From contig CAVTWI010000002.1 of the NCBI GenBank assembly GCA_963738345.1, positions 806,001 through 870,000 of the forward strand: a DNA stretch of 64,000 nucleotides, in the 5' to 3' direction. Made by a program: the position numbers and the translations under genes. Below are positions 26,999-36,243 of this stretch, in pieces. This DNA comes from Bog-159 sp963738345 (GTDB taxonomy: Bacteria > Acidobacteriota > Terriglobia > Bryobacterales > Bryobacteraceae). Under the pieces are notes generated by a model, which saw only the letters and a list, made by a program, of their open reading frames with translations, made no database searches and was not told where the DNA came from. Positions within the stretch are counted from its first letter, which is position 1; the number at the start of each line of letters is the position of its first letter.

Positions 26999-28501
26999 AT
27001 GTTCCCCGCCAACACCGGATCCGGCGCGCACGCCGGACTGTCGCCACTCTCGCTGGCGCGCATGCTGTGGAAGTCCAAGGTACTGATCGGACTGATCTGG
27101 ATCTTCCTGTGCTTGTTTGCGGGCGCGGCGATTTATATGATTCCGCCAGTGTACCGGGCGGAAGCGGTGATCCTGGTGGACAGCCAGAAAGTGCCGGAGC
27201 GGTATGTGGCTTCGACGGTGAATGCGGACGTGCAGGACAGGCTGGCTACCATTTCGCAGCAGATACTCGCCACCAGCAGGCTGCAGAGAATTATCGATAC
27301 CTTTCATCTTTACCAGCACGAGAGAGCCAGCCTGCCGCAGGAAGAGATTATCGAGAAGATGCGCAAGGATACGAGGATCACGCTGGAACGCGGTTGGGGG
27401 CAGGAACGCACCAGCGCTTTCCGCATCGCGTATCAGGGGCGCGATCCCGCTACGGTGGCCGAAGTGGCGAACCAGATCGGCAATCTCTTTATCGAAGAGA
27501 ATCTGCGCACGCGCGAGAACCATGCGGAGGGAACATCGGCGTTTATCGAGGAGCAGTTGGATCAGGCCAAGAAGACGTTGAACGTGCTGGAATCGCAGGT
27601 GGAAGAGTACAAGCTGAAGCACAAGGGCGAGTTGCCGGAGCAGGAAGGATCGCTGGCGGGGGCGTTGTCACGCGCGCAAATGGAGTTGCAGGCTAACCAG
27701 GACGGCATCAACCGCGCGGGACAATCGAAGGCGCTGCTCTCGACATCGTTGAGCATGGCGGAGTCGACTGCCAAGGCGCTGGAACGTACGGTGACGGTGC
27801 GGACAGGTGCACCTGCGGGCGCGTCGAATACGGCGGCGCTGCAGGCGGAACTGGACGCGCTAAGGCTGCGGTATACGGAGGAGCATCCGGACATCCAGCG
27901 GCTGGAGAAATTGCTGGCGCAATCGCGGCAGGCGGATAAGAGCGCGCGGGCGGACACGGCTGCCGCCGGTGTACCGGATGCGGTGCTGCCGGATGTGTTG
28001 CAGCAGCGCGAGCGGATCGCGAATCTGCGCACGGAACTGACGCTCGCCAGCCGCGAACTGGAGGGGCGTACCGCGGAGCGCAAGGAGATTCTGAACAGGA
28101 TCGCGGCGCTGCAGGGACGCATGGACACGCTGCCGGTACGCGAGCAGCAACTGACGGCGTTATCGCGCGATTACGAAATCGCCAAAGCGAATTACAAGTC
28201 GCTGTTGAACAACCGGCTCTCGGCGGACATGGCTACGGACATGGAGCGGCGGCAGCAGGGGGAGCGATTCACCATGATCGATCCGGCGCTGCCACCTTCG
28301 AAGCCGTTTTCGCCGGATCGCTTACAGTGGGCGGGGGTGGCATGCGCGTTGAGCCTGTTGATGGCGGTAATCGCGGGCGTGGCGCGGGAGATGAAGCGCA
28401 ATGTTTTGCTAGGCGAGTGGGAACTGCCGGACGACGTGGCCATAATCGGACGCATCGCGCCCATTGTCCCGCTGGCGCCGGCGCGCGAGGCCGGGCGGTA
28501 G
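26999..28501 (+). CDS. Polysaccharide chain-length determinant (Wzz/GumC, XrtA type)
   Basis: Inner-membrane polysaccharide co-polymerase of 500 residues controlling EPS chain length and export. TM1 at about 28-49 (VLIGLIWIFLCLFAGAAIYM), the Wzz domain (PPVYRAEAVILVDSQKVPER), a long coiled coil at about 170-400, the GNVR-like block (LPVREQQLTALSRDYEIAKA), the Pro-rich DPALPPSKPFSPDR motif and TM2 at about 442-461. It begins two bases after the PEP-CTERM stop codon and is followed by the ATPase gene three bases on. Confidence 0.93.
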   Translation: MFPANTGSGAHAGLSPLSLARMLWKSKVLIGLIWIFLCLFAGAAIYMIPPVYRAEAVILVDSQKVPERYVASTVNADVQDRLATISQQILATSRLQRIIDTFHLYQHERASLPQEEIIEKMRKDTRITLERGWGQERTSAFRIAYQGRDPATVAEVANQIGNLFIEENLRTRENHAEGTSAFIEEQLDQAKKTLNVLESQVEEYKLKHKGELPEQEGSLAGALSRAQMELQANQDGINRAGQSKALLSTSLSMAESTAKALERTVTVRTGAPAGASNTAALQAELDALRLRYTEEHPDIQRLEKLLAQSRQADKSARADTAAAGVPDAVLPDVLQQRERIANLRTELTLASRELEGRTAERKEILNRIAALQGRMDTLPVREQQLTALSRDYEIAKANYKSLLNNRLSADMATDMERRQQGERFTMIDPALPPSKPFSPDRLQWAGVACALSLLMAVIAGVAREMKRNVLLGEWELPDDVAIIGRIAPIVPLAPAREAGR

Positions 28502-28504
28502 GTT

Positions 28505-29471
28505 ATGTACGAAGAATTCTTCCACTTGTCGAAGGCGCCCTTCTCGATGACTCCGGACCCGGAGTTTCTGTTTCTGGGGCCCACGCATCGGGAAGCGCTG
28601 GCGGGGTTGATCTTCACCGTGCTGGGGCGGCGGGGAACGGCAGTTTTGACAGGCGAGGTTGGCACGGGCAAGACTACGCTGCTGCGCAAGCTGATCCGGT
28701 CGGTGCCGGCGGAGAAGGTCCAGTTTTGTTCGGTGTTCAGCACCAATGTGCCGCCGGACGAATTCTTCGAATTGATTTTGATTGGCTTCGGACTGCCGGT
28801 GGCGGGATTGGGCAAGGCGCAGCGGCTCATGCAATTCTGGGAATTCCTGATGTCGTGCGACGAGGAGGGCAAGACGGCGGTGCTGCTGGTGGATGAAGCG
28901 CACAAGCTGTCGGCCGAATTGCTGGAGGAAGATCCGCCTGCTGATGAACTTCGAAACCGCGGAGCGCAAGCTGTTGCAGGTGGTGCTGGCTGGGCAGAAC
29001 GAATTGCGCGATCTGTTGCGGCGCGAAGATTTGCGGCAGTTGCGCCAGCGGGTTTCGGTACGGCTGGACATTGTTCCGTTGCGGGCCGCGGAAGTGGAAG
29101 AGTATATGCGGCATCGGTGGCACCAGGGCGGCGGCAACGGCAACTTTCCGTTTGACCGGGAGGCCGTGGATCTGGTGGCACACTGGTCGCACGGGATTCC
29201 GCGAGTGATGAATGCGATTTGCGATATCGCATTGCTACGGGCATTTACGTCGGAAAGCGCGGCGGTGGGTTCGGAAATTGTACGGGAAGCGCTGGGCGTG
29301 CTGGAGTTGAACGAACCGGAGCGGATCGAAGCGCCGGTTGTTGCTGCCAGACCCAGTTTGCCGTTGCGGGAGGCGCCGGCAGCACCCGCGGAACCGCGGC
29401 AGGCATTGCTGCAACCATTGCGGCAGGCATGGTGGAATGGCGTGCTGGCGGCAGGCCGGAGAAGAGCATGA
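28505..29471 (+). CDS. XrtA-associated ExeA-like AAA ATPase, one frameshift
   Basis: AAA ATPase of about 320 residues. First frame: MYEEFFHLSKAPFSMTPDPE, Walker A TGEVGTGKTTLL, Walker B AVLLVDEAHKL; a one-base insertion near 28928 shifts to the second frame, which resumes IRLLMNFETAERKLLQVVLAG, then RQRVSVRLDI and WSHGIPRVMNAICD of the ExeA/GspA family. The C-terminal 70 residues are Pro/Ala-rich. Such ATPases accompany PEP-CTERM EPS loci. ATG of the next gene overlaps its stop codon. Confidence 0.88.
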
Positions 29472-30292
29472 GTACGATTTTTCAAGCTCTGGACGTGAAG
29501 GCCAGGCTGATCCCCGGCGCTGCGCCGCGCCACTCGCAGCCCACGGATCAGCCGGCCGCGTCCGGGGGAGCACCCGCGGCACATACGCGGTACCGTATGC
29601 TGCCGATGCAGTTGGCGGAACATTCGCCGCTGCTTCCGTTTGATGGCAGTAGCAATACGGCGGGCGAACAGTACCGGACGGTGCGGACCAGTTTGTTGCA
29701 GCATCCAGATGCGCCGCGCGTGCTGGTGGTATCGAGCGCGGGCGCGGGCGACGGCAAGACTCTTTCCGCTGTGAACACCGCCGGCGCGCTGGCTATGAAA
29801 GGCGAGACGAGCGTATTGCTGCTGGATGCGGACTTGCGCAAACCCAGCCTGGCGCGCGCACTGGGCCTGCCTGCGGAGCCGGGTTTGGCCGAGGTACTGA
29901 ACGGCGAGTGCAGGTTTGAAGACGCAATTGTACAGACGGCGCAGTTCCCGAATCTGTATGTGCTTCCGGCTGGAAAGGCGCGACGCAATCCGGCGGAGCT
30001 ACTCGACTCGCGGCGATGGCATCAGTTGTGCGACCGATTGCGGAGCGAATTCCGGTTCGTCGTGATGGATACGCCGCCCATCTCGGCGGTGACCGATTAT
30101 GACCTGGTACAAGCCGTGGCGGACGGAGTCATCTTCGTAGTGCGGCCGGACCGTTCGGACCGCAATCTGTGCCTGACCGCCTTGCAGAAGGTGAAGGCTA
30201 CGGGCATGTTGACCGGCGTGTTGGTGAACTGCGCGGAAGATTGGTTCTTATATAAGCGATACGGGCGCTATCCGTATCCTTACGTAGGCTAG
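29468..30292 (+). CDS. EPS-locus tyrosine autokinase (BY-kinase)
   Basis: A 274-residue cytosolic BY-kinase that would phosphorylate itself and regulate EPS polymerisation with the chain-length protein. Walker A SAGAGDGKTLSAVN, Walker A' SVLLLDADLRKP, Walker B FRFVVMDTPP, and a C-terminal tyrosine cluster (YKRYGRYPYPYVG, five Tyr). ATG 29468 overlaps the stop of the ATPase gene; the open frame extends upstream without support. It is the last gene of the EPS run in this window, immediately abutting the convergent HIT gene. Confidence 0.93.
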   Translation: MSTIFQALDVKARLIPGAAPRHSQPTDQPAASGGAPAAHTRYRMLPMQLAEHSPLLPFDGSSNTAGEQYRTVRTSLLQHPDAPRVLVVSSAGAGDGKTLSAVNTAGALAMKGETSVLLLDADLRKPSLARALGLPAEPGLAEVLNGECRFEDAIVQTAQFPNLYVLPAGKARRNPAELLDSRRWHQLCDRLRSEFRFVVMDTPPISAVTDYDLVQAVADGVIFVVRPDRSDRNLCLTALQKVKATGMLTGVLVNCAEDWFLYKRYGRYPYPYVG

Positions 30293-30772
30293 CTAGACCC
30301 AGCCGCCCGAAAGCTTGGCGTAGCTGGTCGGCAGATCTTCCGGCAGCACGCGCGTCTCTGACACGGTAGTCATGAAATTGGCGTCCGCCACCCAGCGTGG
30401 AAGCACGTGCATATGGATGTGCCCGGCCACGCCCGCGCCGGCGGCTTTGCCAATATTCATGCCCACGTTGAGCCCATCGGGCTGGTAGTGTATGCGCAGC
30501 TTTTCTTCGGCCTGCCGGGCGAGCAGGATCATCTCCAGCAAGGTGGCTTCCGCGGCCTCGCCGAGAGTGGGCACATGTTCGTAGGGCACCACCATGAGGT
30601 GACCCGAGGTGTAGGGGTAACGGTTCAGGATGACGAAATTCAGGCGTCCGCGATGGACGATGAAGTTTTCGCTATCGCGATGTTGGGCCGGCAAGGCGCA
30701 GAAAATACATTCGACCACGCGGTCCGCCGTGGTGACGTACTGATAACGCCAGGGACTCCAGAGATGCTCCAT
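30293..30772 (-). CDS. HIT-family hydrolase (diadenosine-polyphosphate/AMP type)
   Basis: Nucleotide hydrolase of 159 residues. HIHMH at 118-122 is the histidine triad; CIFC at 22-25 with HRDSENFIVHRGRLNFVILN is typical of the Fhit/Ap4A-phosphorylase-like bacterial branch. Complete length. It starts at ATG 30772 and ends against the tyrosine kinase gene. 18 bp downstream of an HU/IHF-like gene, so the two may be co-transcribed. Confidence 0.92.
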   Translation of the reverse strand: MEHLWSPWRYQYVTTADRVVECIFCALPAQHRDSENFIVHRGRLNFVILNRYPYTSGHLMVVPYEHVPTLGEAAEATLLEMILLARQAEEKLRIHYQPDGLNVGMNIGKAAGAGVAGHIHMHVLPRWVADANFMTTVSETRVLPEDLPTSYAKLSGGWV

Positions 30773-30789
30773 ACCCCGCTACTGCGCGA

Positions 30790-31119
30790 TTAGAGCACCG
30801 GTGCGGATTCGCCCGGCCCGGGTTCTGGCGATGCCGCGGCAGTGGAACTGTTGACTACATCCTTCAATTCCTTGCTGGGCTTGAAATACGGGATCTTCTT
30901 GGCGGGTACTTCAACGCGCGCGCCGGTTTTCGGATTGCGCCCGATGCGCGGTTGTCGCTGGCGCGTACGGAAGCTCCCGAAACCTCGGATCTCGATCTTG
31001 TCGCCGGTGCGCAATGAACGCACGATACTGTCAAAAATGGCCTCGACGATGACCTCGGATTCCTTCCGCGTCATTTCGACAACTCGTGAGACCTCTTCAA
31101 TCAGATCGGCCTTGGTCAT
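30790..31119 (-). CDS. HU/IHF-like DNA-bending protein
   Basis: A 109-residue IHF-beta-like protein: LIEEVSRVVEMTRKESEVIV, EIRGFGSFRTRQRQPRIGRN and PAKKIPYFKPSKELKD, with an extra 15-residue Ser/Pro/Glu tail. AAGGAGAA lies ten bases before ATG 31119. IHF-type bending would suit the sigma-54 promoters found in this window. It lies directly downstream of rpsA, the arrangement seen for ihfB in many bacteria. Confidence 0.93.
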   Translation of the reverse strand: MTKADLIEEVSRVVEMTRKESEVIVEAIFDSIVRSLRTGDKIEIRGFGSFRTRQRQPRIGRNPKTGARVEVPAKKIPYFKPSKELKDVVNSSTAAASPEPGPGESAPVL

Positions 31120-31185
31120 GTAGCAGTTCTCCTTGTCCTCTCAAGCCGTTACAGCAGTATCTCTTGACGCAGGTTTTTTTGCAAG

Positions 31186-32905
31186 CTATTCCGCGCTGCG
31201 ATTTTTAAGGCTCAGCACTTCTTCGATGGTAGCAGCACCGGCCGCCGCCTGGCGTTGGTAGTCGGCCAGACGGCCCTTCTCTTCATCGTGCGCGACAGCC
31301 TTCAGGCTCAACCCGATTTTCTTTTCCGCTTCGCTCATCTTGATGATCTTGAAATCGTATTCCTGGCCCACGGCCACGGGCGGATCGGCCGAGCGGCGGC
31401 CGGTGAAACCCGGGACTTCGGAAAAATGGCAGAGCCCCTCGACGCCTTCGGCCAACTCCACGAACGCGCCGAATCCAGCCAGCCGCGAAATGCGCCCGTG
31501 CACGATGTCGCCGATCTGGTGGCTTTGCAAATAAGTTTCCCAAGCGTCGGGCTGCAGTTGCTTGATGCCCAGCGACAGGCGATGGCCCTTGGCATCGATA
31601 TTGAGAATCGCCGCCTGTACCAGTTGTCCTTTTTTCAGAATTTCCGAGGGATGCTTGACGCGCTTGGTCCAGGAAAGATCCGACACGTGCACCAATCCAT
31701 CGATACCTTCTTCGATCTCGATGAACGCGCCGAAGTCGGTCATATTGCGGACGCGGCCTTCGACCACTGAGCCGATACTATAGCGGCTATCGATGGTGGT
31801 CCACGGGTTGGCTTCAAGTTGTTTGAGGCCGAGCGAAATGCGGCGGTCCTTGGGGTTGACCTCAAGCACTACGGCTTCCACCTGATCGCCGGCGCGCACC
31901 ACTTTCGAAGGATGCTTCATGCGGCGCGACCAAGTCATCTCGGTGATGTGGATGAGCCCTTCGACGCCAGGTTCCAGTTCGACAAAGGCGCCGTAGTCGG
32001 TGACGTTGACCACCTGGCCCATCACGCGGGCGTCCACCGGGAAGCGTTCGGCGACGGTCTCCCAGGGATCGGGCGCCATCTGGCGCAGCCCCAGGGATAC
32101 GCGCTCTTTGGCGCGGTCGAACTTCAGCACCTTGGTGGTGATGGTGTCGCCCACATGCACGATCTCGGACGGATGGGCCACGCGTCCGTAGGACATATCG
32201 GTAACATGCAGCAAGCCGTCGATGCCGCCTAAATCGACGAAAGCGCCGTAGTCGGTGAGGTTCTTGACTACGCCGGTGACCACGCCGCCTTCGACGAGTT
32301 GATCGAGCGTGGCGGCTTTACGCTGGTTGACGTCCTGCTCCACCGCGAGTTTGCGCGACACCACTACGTTGCCGCGGCGGCGATTGACCTTGACGATCTT
32401 GACCGGCACATCCTGGCCGATGAAAGAATCGAGATGATGTACGGGACGCGGGTCGACCTGCGAGCCGGGCATGAAGCCTTCGATCCCGACATCGACCGCA
32501 AGGCCGCCCTTCACGCGTCCCATGACGTGGCCCAGGATGACCAACTGATCGGCAAAAGCTTTTTCGAGGTTATCCCACACGCGGATGCGGGCGGCTTTCG
32601 CATGGGAAAGCAGGGTGTAGCCTTCGGGGCTGCTCGCCGTGATCGATCATGACATCGACCACATCGCCGACCTGTACAGTCACCTCTCCGCTGGGGCTCT
32701 GGAATTGTTCGATGGGAACGAGTCCTTCGGATTTATAGCCGAAGTCGATGATCACATCCTTGGCATTGACCTTGAGGACGGTGCCCTGCAGCACCTCACC
32801 CTCGGCGGGAGCCAAGTGGGTATATTCATCAAGCAAAGACTGGTAGCTTTCGCTATCCGGCTGGACCGGGTCGTCCACCTGTTCTTTGCCCTGATCGACG
32901 GCCAT
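31186..32905 (-). CDS. rpsA: 30S ribosomal protein S1, one frameshift
   Basis: About 572 residues with six S1 (OB-fold) repeats. The N-terminal frame starts at ATG 32905 after GGAGG and reads VLQGTVLKVNAKDVIIDFGY; a one-base shift near 32630 joins it to the main frame, which contains the repeated pattern DYGAFVDLGGIDGLLHVTDM, DYGAFVELEPGVEGLIHITE, DFGAFIEIEEGIDGLVHVSD. Essential in most bacteria, so the shift is almost surely a sequence error. The 60-bp repeat at 33041-33100 lies upstream. Confidence 0.95.
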
Positions 32906-33040
32906 TACCGACGCCTCCGCGAAACGCTCTATCAGACCATTGCCGGGAACTTAAATGCCGCGAGACAAGACACAAGCGAGGAAATAAAGCGATCTCAATG
33001 AAATTCCAGGAATATGCATCGAAACCAGCTCGCCCGATTC

Positions 33041-33100
33041 AACAGCAAGGCACTGACAGATCAATATGTTAGCAAATGCGGGACGAGATGTCACGCGCGC
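33041..33100. repeat. 60-bp direct repeat, copy 1
   Basis: Shares AACAGCAAGGCACTGACAGA, TTAGCAAATGCGG and TCACGCGCGC, in the same order and direction, with 34624-34680; a few substitutions and a three-base length difference separate them. It lies about 140 bp upstream of rpsA and downstream of the propeller gene's stop. The rest of 32906-33248 holds no gene. Confidence 0.85.
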
Positions 33101-33248
33101 ATTCACGGTTTAATGGCGCTGTAATGGCGGTGTAATTCTCGGAATCCCGAGACAGACCAGTAAGGATACGACTTGGTCTTCCTGGCGAGACGGACAGGCC
33201 GATAGCATATGCTGGGATCAAAGGAGTGGTGCTCGTCCAAGGTGAAGA

Positions 33249-34601
33249 TTATTGGACGATAAAAATATCTTTACTGGTGACAGTGCCGTTGGCTGTGGTT
33301 ACGGTGACGGGCCCCGAGGTTGCGCCGGCGGGAACGGTGGCCGCCAACGCCTGCGTCGAGTTGACGTGGTAATCGGCGGCGGGCACGCCGTTGAAGGTCA
33401 CTGCGGTAGCGCCCAACAGGTGCGAGCCCCAGAGCAGGATTTTCTGTCCAACGGATCCCGAGGCGGGCACTAGCTGCGCGATCGAAGGCCGGGGCTTCGG
33501 CAGGCCGAAGTCCAAGCTGAATATGGCTCCGCCGCCGGGCCCGCCGATGGCAGCCGTGCCATAGAGTTTCCCGTCCATGGCCTGGATGAAATTGCACGGC
33601 GCGCAACTTCCTTGCAGGTTGTAGGGGTTCATCTGGTAGGCCAGCGTCAGGGCTTGGGTGGCGGGATCGAAACGAAAGACGGCGTTGTGCACAGTCGCGC
33701 CATAGAGCGCGCCATCCGATGCCTCTACCAGCGAGTTGGGATCGTACATGCCCTGGTCGGTTCCCTTGGGCGGGAAGTTAGCCACCACGCTCCACTGGCC
33801 GCCAAGAGTGCTCTTGAATATGAGACCGGTGTTATTGAAGCCACCGTAACTCAGCGCCCCGTAGAGACTGCCGTCAGAGGCGGCAATCAGCGCTCCGCCA
33901 TGGACCGCGCCGAACGAGGAGGGAAATGTCGCAAGTTGGGTGTAGTCGCCCGACTGGGTCAGGCGGTAGAGGAACAGGGGTGTTCCGTCTCCCTTGGTCG
34001 CACCACCGATGCCATATAAGCTGCCGTCCAGCGCCAGGACGAGTTTGCCGTTCACTCCCGGTACACCCTGCGCCTGAGACAACTTTCGAATCACCTTGAC
34101 GTCAGTGTTCTCGTCAATCCGCGCGAAGCCGAACGTCTGGATCCTGGCAATAGTGCCTACGGCGTCGTATAGCTTGCCTGGCGTAGGCGCAATTTGCCAC
34201 AGGGATCCCCACTGCCCCGTCTGGAACTTCACCAAATCCTGGCCGGTGGTGGAACGAGAGTAATAGAAAGTATTGGGAGTTTTGTATACGGAGCCGTACA
34301 GCCGGCCATCGCTTCCCTGCACCAGGGCGTACGAGAGCGTTTGAGTCTGAAATGAGTAGATCAGTTTCGGATTACCCGCTGCGGTCAGGGAAAAGATAGA
34401 TGGACCGAAAGTTGTACCGCCTTGGGTGCTCAGAAAATAGAATAATCCCGGCGTCACCTCGAATACGGTAACGGGCGCTGCCCCTTGCCTGCTGGGATCG
34501 GGGGCGGAGTAAAGAAGATGGTAGACGGGTGGCTGGCAAGCGGGTACCTGGCCGCCCAGCAGGCCGACACACAACAAAGACAGTAACGTTCCTCGTGACA
34601 T
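33249..34601 (-). CDS. Secreted GloVer-repeat propeller with C-terminal IPT/TIG domain
   Basis: A 450-residue exported protein. Signal MSRGTLLSLLCVGLLGGQVP with Cys22 (possibly a lipoprotein-like site) leads into repeats of the form 'LYG ... GG ... IFKLT' (SDGRLYGSVYK, SDGSLYGALSYGG, MDGKLYGTAAIGG) typical of GloVer-containing beta-propellers. Residues about 372-450 form an IPT/TIG immunoglobulin-like domain (PASGSVGQKILLWGSHLLGA). Role unknown, probably cell surface. The gene is flanked by the 60-bp direct repeats. Confidence 0.85.
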   Translation of the reverse strand: MSRGTLLSLLCVGLLGGQVPACQPPVYHLLYSAPDPSRQGAAPVTVFEVTPGLFYFLSTQGGTTFGPSIFSLTAAGNPKLIYSFQTQTLSYALVQGSDGRLYGSVYKTPNTFYYSRSTTGQDLVKFQTGQWGSLWQIAPTPGKLYDAVGTIARIQTFGFARIDENTDVKVIRKLSQAQGVPGVNGKLVLALDGSLYGIGGATKGDGTPLFLYRLTQSGDYTQLATFPSSFGAVHGGALIAASDGSLYGALSYGGFNNTGLIFKSTLGGQWSVVANFPPKGTDQGMYDPNSLVEASDGALYGATVHNAVFRFDPATQALTLAYQMNPYNLQGSCAPCNFIQAMDGKLYGTAAIGGPGGGAIFSLDFGLPKPRPSIAQLVPASGSVGQKILLWGSHLLGATAVTFNGVPAADYHVNSTQALAATVPAGATSGPVTVTTANGTVTSKDIFIVQ

Positions 34602-34623
34602 ACGATCGATGCTCCAATGCTAT

Positions 34624-34680
34624 AACAGCAAGGCACTGACAGATCGATATTAGCAAATGCGGACCAGACGTCACGCGCGC
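34624..34680. repeat. 60-bp direct repeat, copy 2
   Basis: Second copy of the sequence at 33041-33100, in direct orientation, 23 bp upstream of the propeller gene start. Both copies thus precede a minus-strand gene and could carry promoter sequence, although no convincing -35/-10 pair is seen inside. Confidence 0.85.
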
Positions 34681-34704
34681 GGGCTGTAATCCCACACAGT
34701 GTTG

Positions 34705-35139
34705 TCATGCGGCATTGCGTGCTTCGACGTGCAGACGCTTGCCGAGCGCGGCGAACGCAGCCTCGTTCAGATTCAGGCGAGAGTGGTGCCTTAGAGAGAA
34801 CAAGCGTTCGATGTGGGTCTTCGGTATGCCGATGCGGCGGGCGAGTTCGGCCTTTTTGAGGCCCGACTCCAGAAACGTACTGTACAAATCAACTTTCGCA
34901 GCTTGCAGGGCAGGGATAGCCACGGGACGAAACCTCGGGCCGCGGTGGCGCCCGGCCACGGGGAGTGGGTTGGAGTCCCTGATGTAGTCGGCAATCGTGA
35001 GCATCAGGAGCTCCTGCGCCATGTCCAAGGCTTCCTCGTCGGTTTCGCCTTCTGTGACGCCGTAGCCGAAATCCGGGTACGTCACGACGTATCCGCCAGC
35101 CTTGTGGTCGGGTTCGAATAATGCCAAGTAAGGTTCCAC
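34705..35139 (-). CDS. hicB: HicB-family antitoxin with helix-turn-helix
   Basis: A 144-residue HicB: N-terminal partial RNase-H-like fold (GGYVVTYPDFGYGVTEGETD, EEALDMAQELL) and a C-terminal helix-turn-helix (ESGLKKAELARRIGIPKTHI). Starts at GTG 35139, eight bases after the stop of a hicA remnant and with AAGGA upstream. Only the last 15-20 codons of hicA survive, so HicB is without its toxin here. Confidence 0.9.
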   Translation of the reverse strand: MEPYLALFEPDHKAGGYVVTYPDFGYGVTEGETDEEALDMAQELLMLTIADYIRDSNPLPVAGRHRGPRFRPVAIPALQAAKVDLYSTFLESGLKKAELARRIGIPKTHIERLFSLRHHSRLNLNEAAFAALGKRLHVEARNAA

Positions 35140-35147
35140 TTGAGTCC

Positions 35148-35205
35148 TTACATCTTCAAATCTAGACCTTTTAGAATGCTCTGCAGTGTGCGGCGCGTGG
35201 CGGGC
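35148..35205 (-). pseudogene. hicA: Remnant of the 3' end of hicA
   Basis: The frame ends RRTLQSILKGLDLKM-stop, the typical C-terminus of HicA (G-T-L-x-S-I-L-x-x-A-G-L), eight bases before hicB. Upstream, the catalytic GSH motif and the first 40 residues are absent. The toxin is therefore dead. Confidence 0.65.
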
Positions 35206-35256
35206 GCGCCGCTATGTGATCCTGCTATCGAACGTGGGCACGGGCCCGGGCTCTGT

Positions 35257-35859
35257 TTAGGGCGTCACTCCGGCTGGCCCGGGAATGGTGCCGGTCAGAG
35301 TTCCTTTACTAATGCCCAATGTGGTGCTGAGGCCGCTCTGCGAGTAACTCATGGTCGCGTTGGCGGGGACCAGGGAGACTGGGCTGAAGGGATGCAATAG
35401 TTGATTCGCGATGGTTCCGGGAGGCATGGCGATGGGGGCCTTAATCGTCAGGTTTATACCAACCACCACGATGGGCGCCTGCATGGTGAACAGATCGTAC
35501 TGGCCCGGATTGATGGCTTGCGTAAGACTTGCCGTGCGGCTGCCAATATTGACGGGCGAGGGTCCCAGTAGGCCGGAATGAACGGTGCCGTTCAATTTCA
35601 GATTGTTGTAGACGGCCCAATTCGGACCGGACTGGGAAGGGGGCGTCGCGGCGCTTACCGCAATGCTCACGCTGAAGGGTTCCCCGGCAAGCCTGAGCGC
35701 GTCATCGCCACTGATGGGCGGATTGCTAAAGCTGCCCGAGGCTGTGAAGGTAATGATGGGTGCCGTGTCGGGGGCGGACCCGGCAGCCACCGCAGTGGCG
35801 ATAGCCAAACAGCTCAGGATGGCTACTCCGGCAGCGACTGCGTAGGTTGTTCGAAACAT
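35257..35859 (-). CDS. Secreted protein of unknown function
   Basis: A 200-residue exported protein: signal peptide FRTTYAVAAGVAILSCLAIA, then a Pro/Ser/Thr/Gly-rich, beta-type sequence (APIITFTASGSFSNPPISGD, NWAVYNNLKLNGTVHSGLLG). GGAGAATACGAT before ATG 35859 selects this start within a longer frame. No Cys in the mature part, no catalytic motif. I recognise no family. Confidence 0.7.
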   Translation of the reverse strand: MFRTTYAVAAGVAILSCLAIATAVAAGSAPDTAPIITFTASGSFSNPPISGDDALRLAGEPFSVSIAVSAATPPSQSGPNWAVYNNLKLNGTVHSGLLGPSPVNIGSRTASLTQAINPGQYDLFTMQAPIVVVGINLTIKAPIAMPPGTIANQLLHPFSPVSLVPANATMSYSQSGLSTTLGISKGTLTGTIPGPAGVTP

Positions 35860-36243
35860 ATCGTATTCTCCGAAACTGCTAGAATTTGGTGCGTATTGGT
35901 GAATTTGGTAAAGCAGTAACGCACGATCACGTGCTGACCGCATGTGCCGGCGGTCTTAACGGGGAACGGGCGCCGCAATCACAAAGGGCTTTCGGCCTAC
36001 GCAGGGAAAAACTCCCGAAGCCTAATTCCAAGGTGACCCAATACTATTGGCGCGGCTTTGGGAGCCCGCGGTTCCGGGACACGCGACATTAGGCGGCTGC
36101 GAAGACTCAGCCAGCTTGTGTGTGTTTAATTGAACTAGATTAGCAGGTCCGCGAGACAGGTGGGAAGTTTTTTTGTGTTAAAAAAATGCCGGGTATCCCC
36201 CCCCGTCGATTCGTCCGCCAATTGTAGTAGACTGTGGGGCACT
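35860..36243. other. Intergenic region between divergent secreted-protein genes
   Basis: 384 bp with no supported gene. It holds a T7 and an A7 tract forming a small inverted repeat around 36168-36186 and a C8 tract at 36197-36204, 40 bases upstream of the FG-GAP gene start. No clear promoter was identified. Confidence 0.4.

Noticed and set aside
36197..36204. C8 tract upstream of the FG-GAP gene as a phase-variable promoter
   Set aside because: No -35/-10 pair brackets it, and this sequence has many homopolymer length problems.
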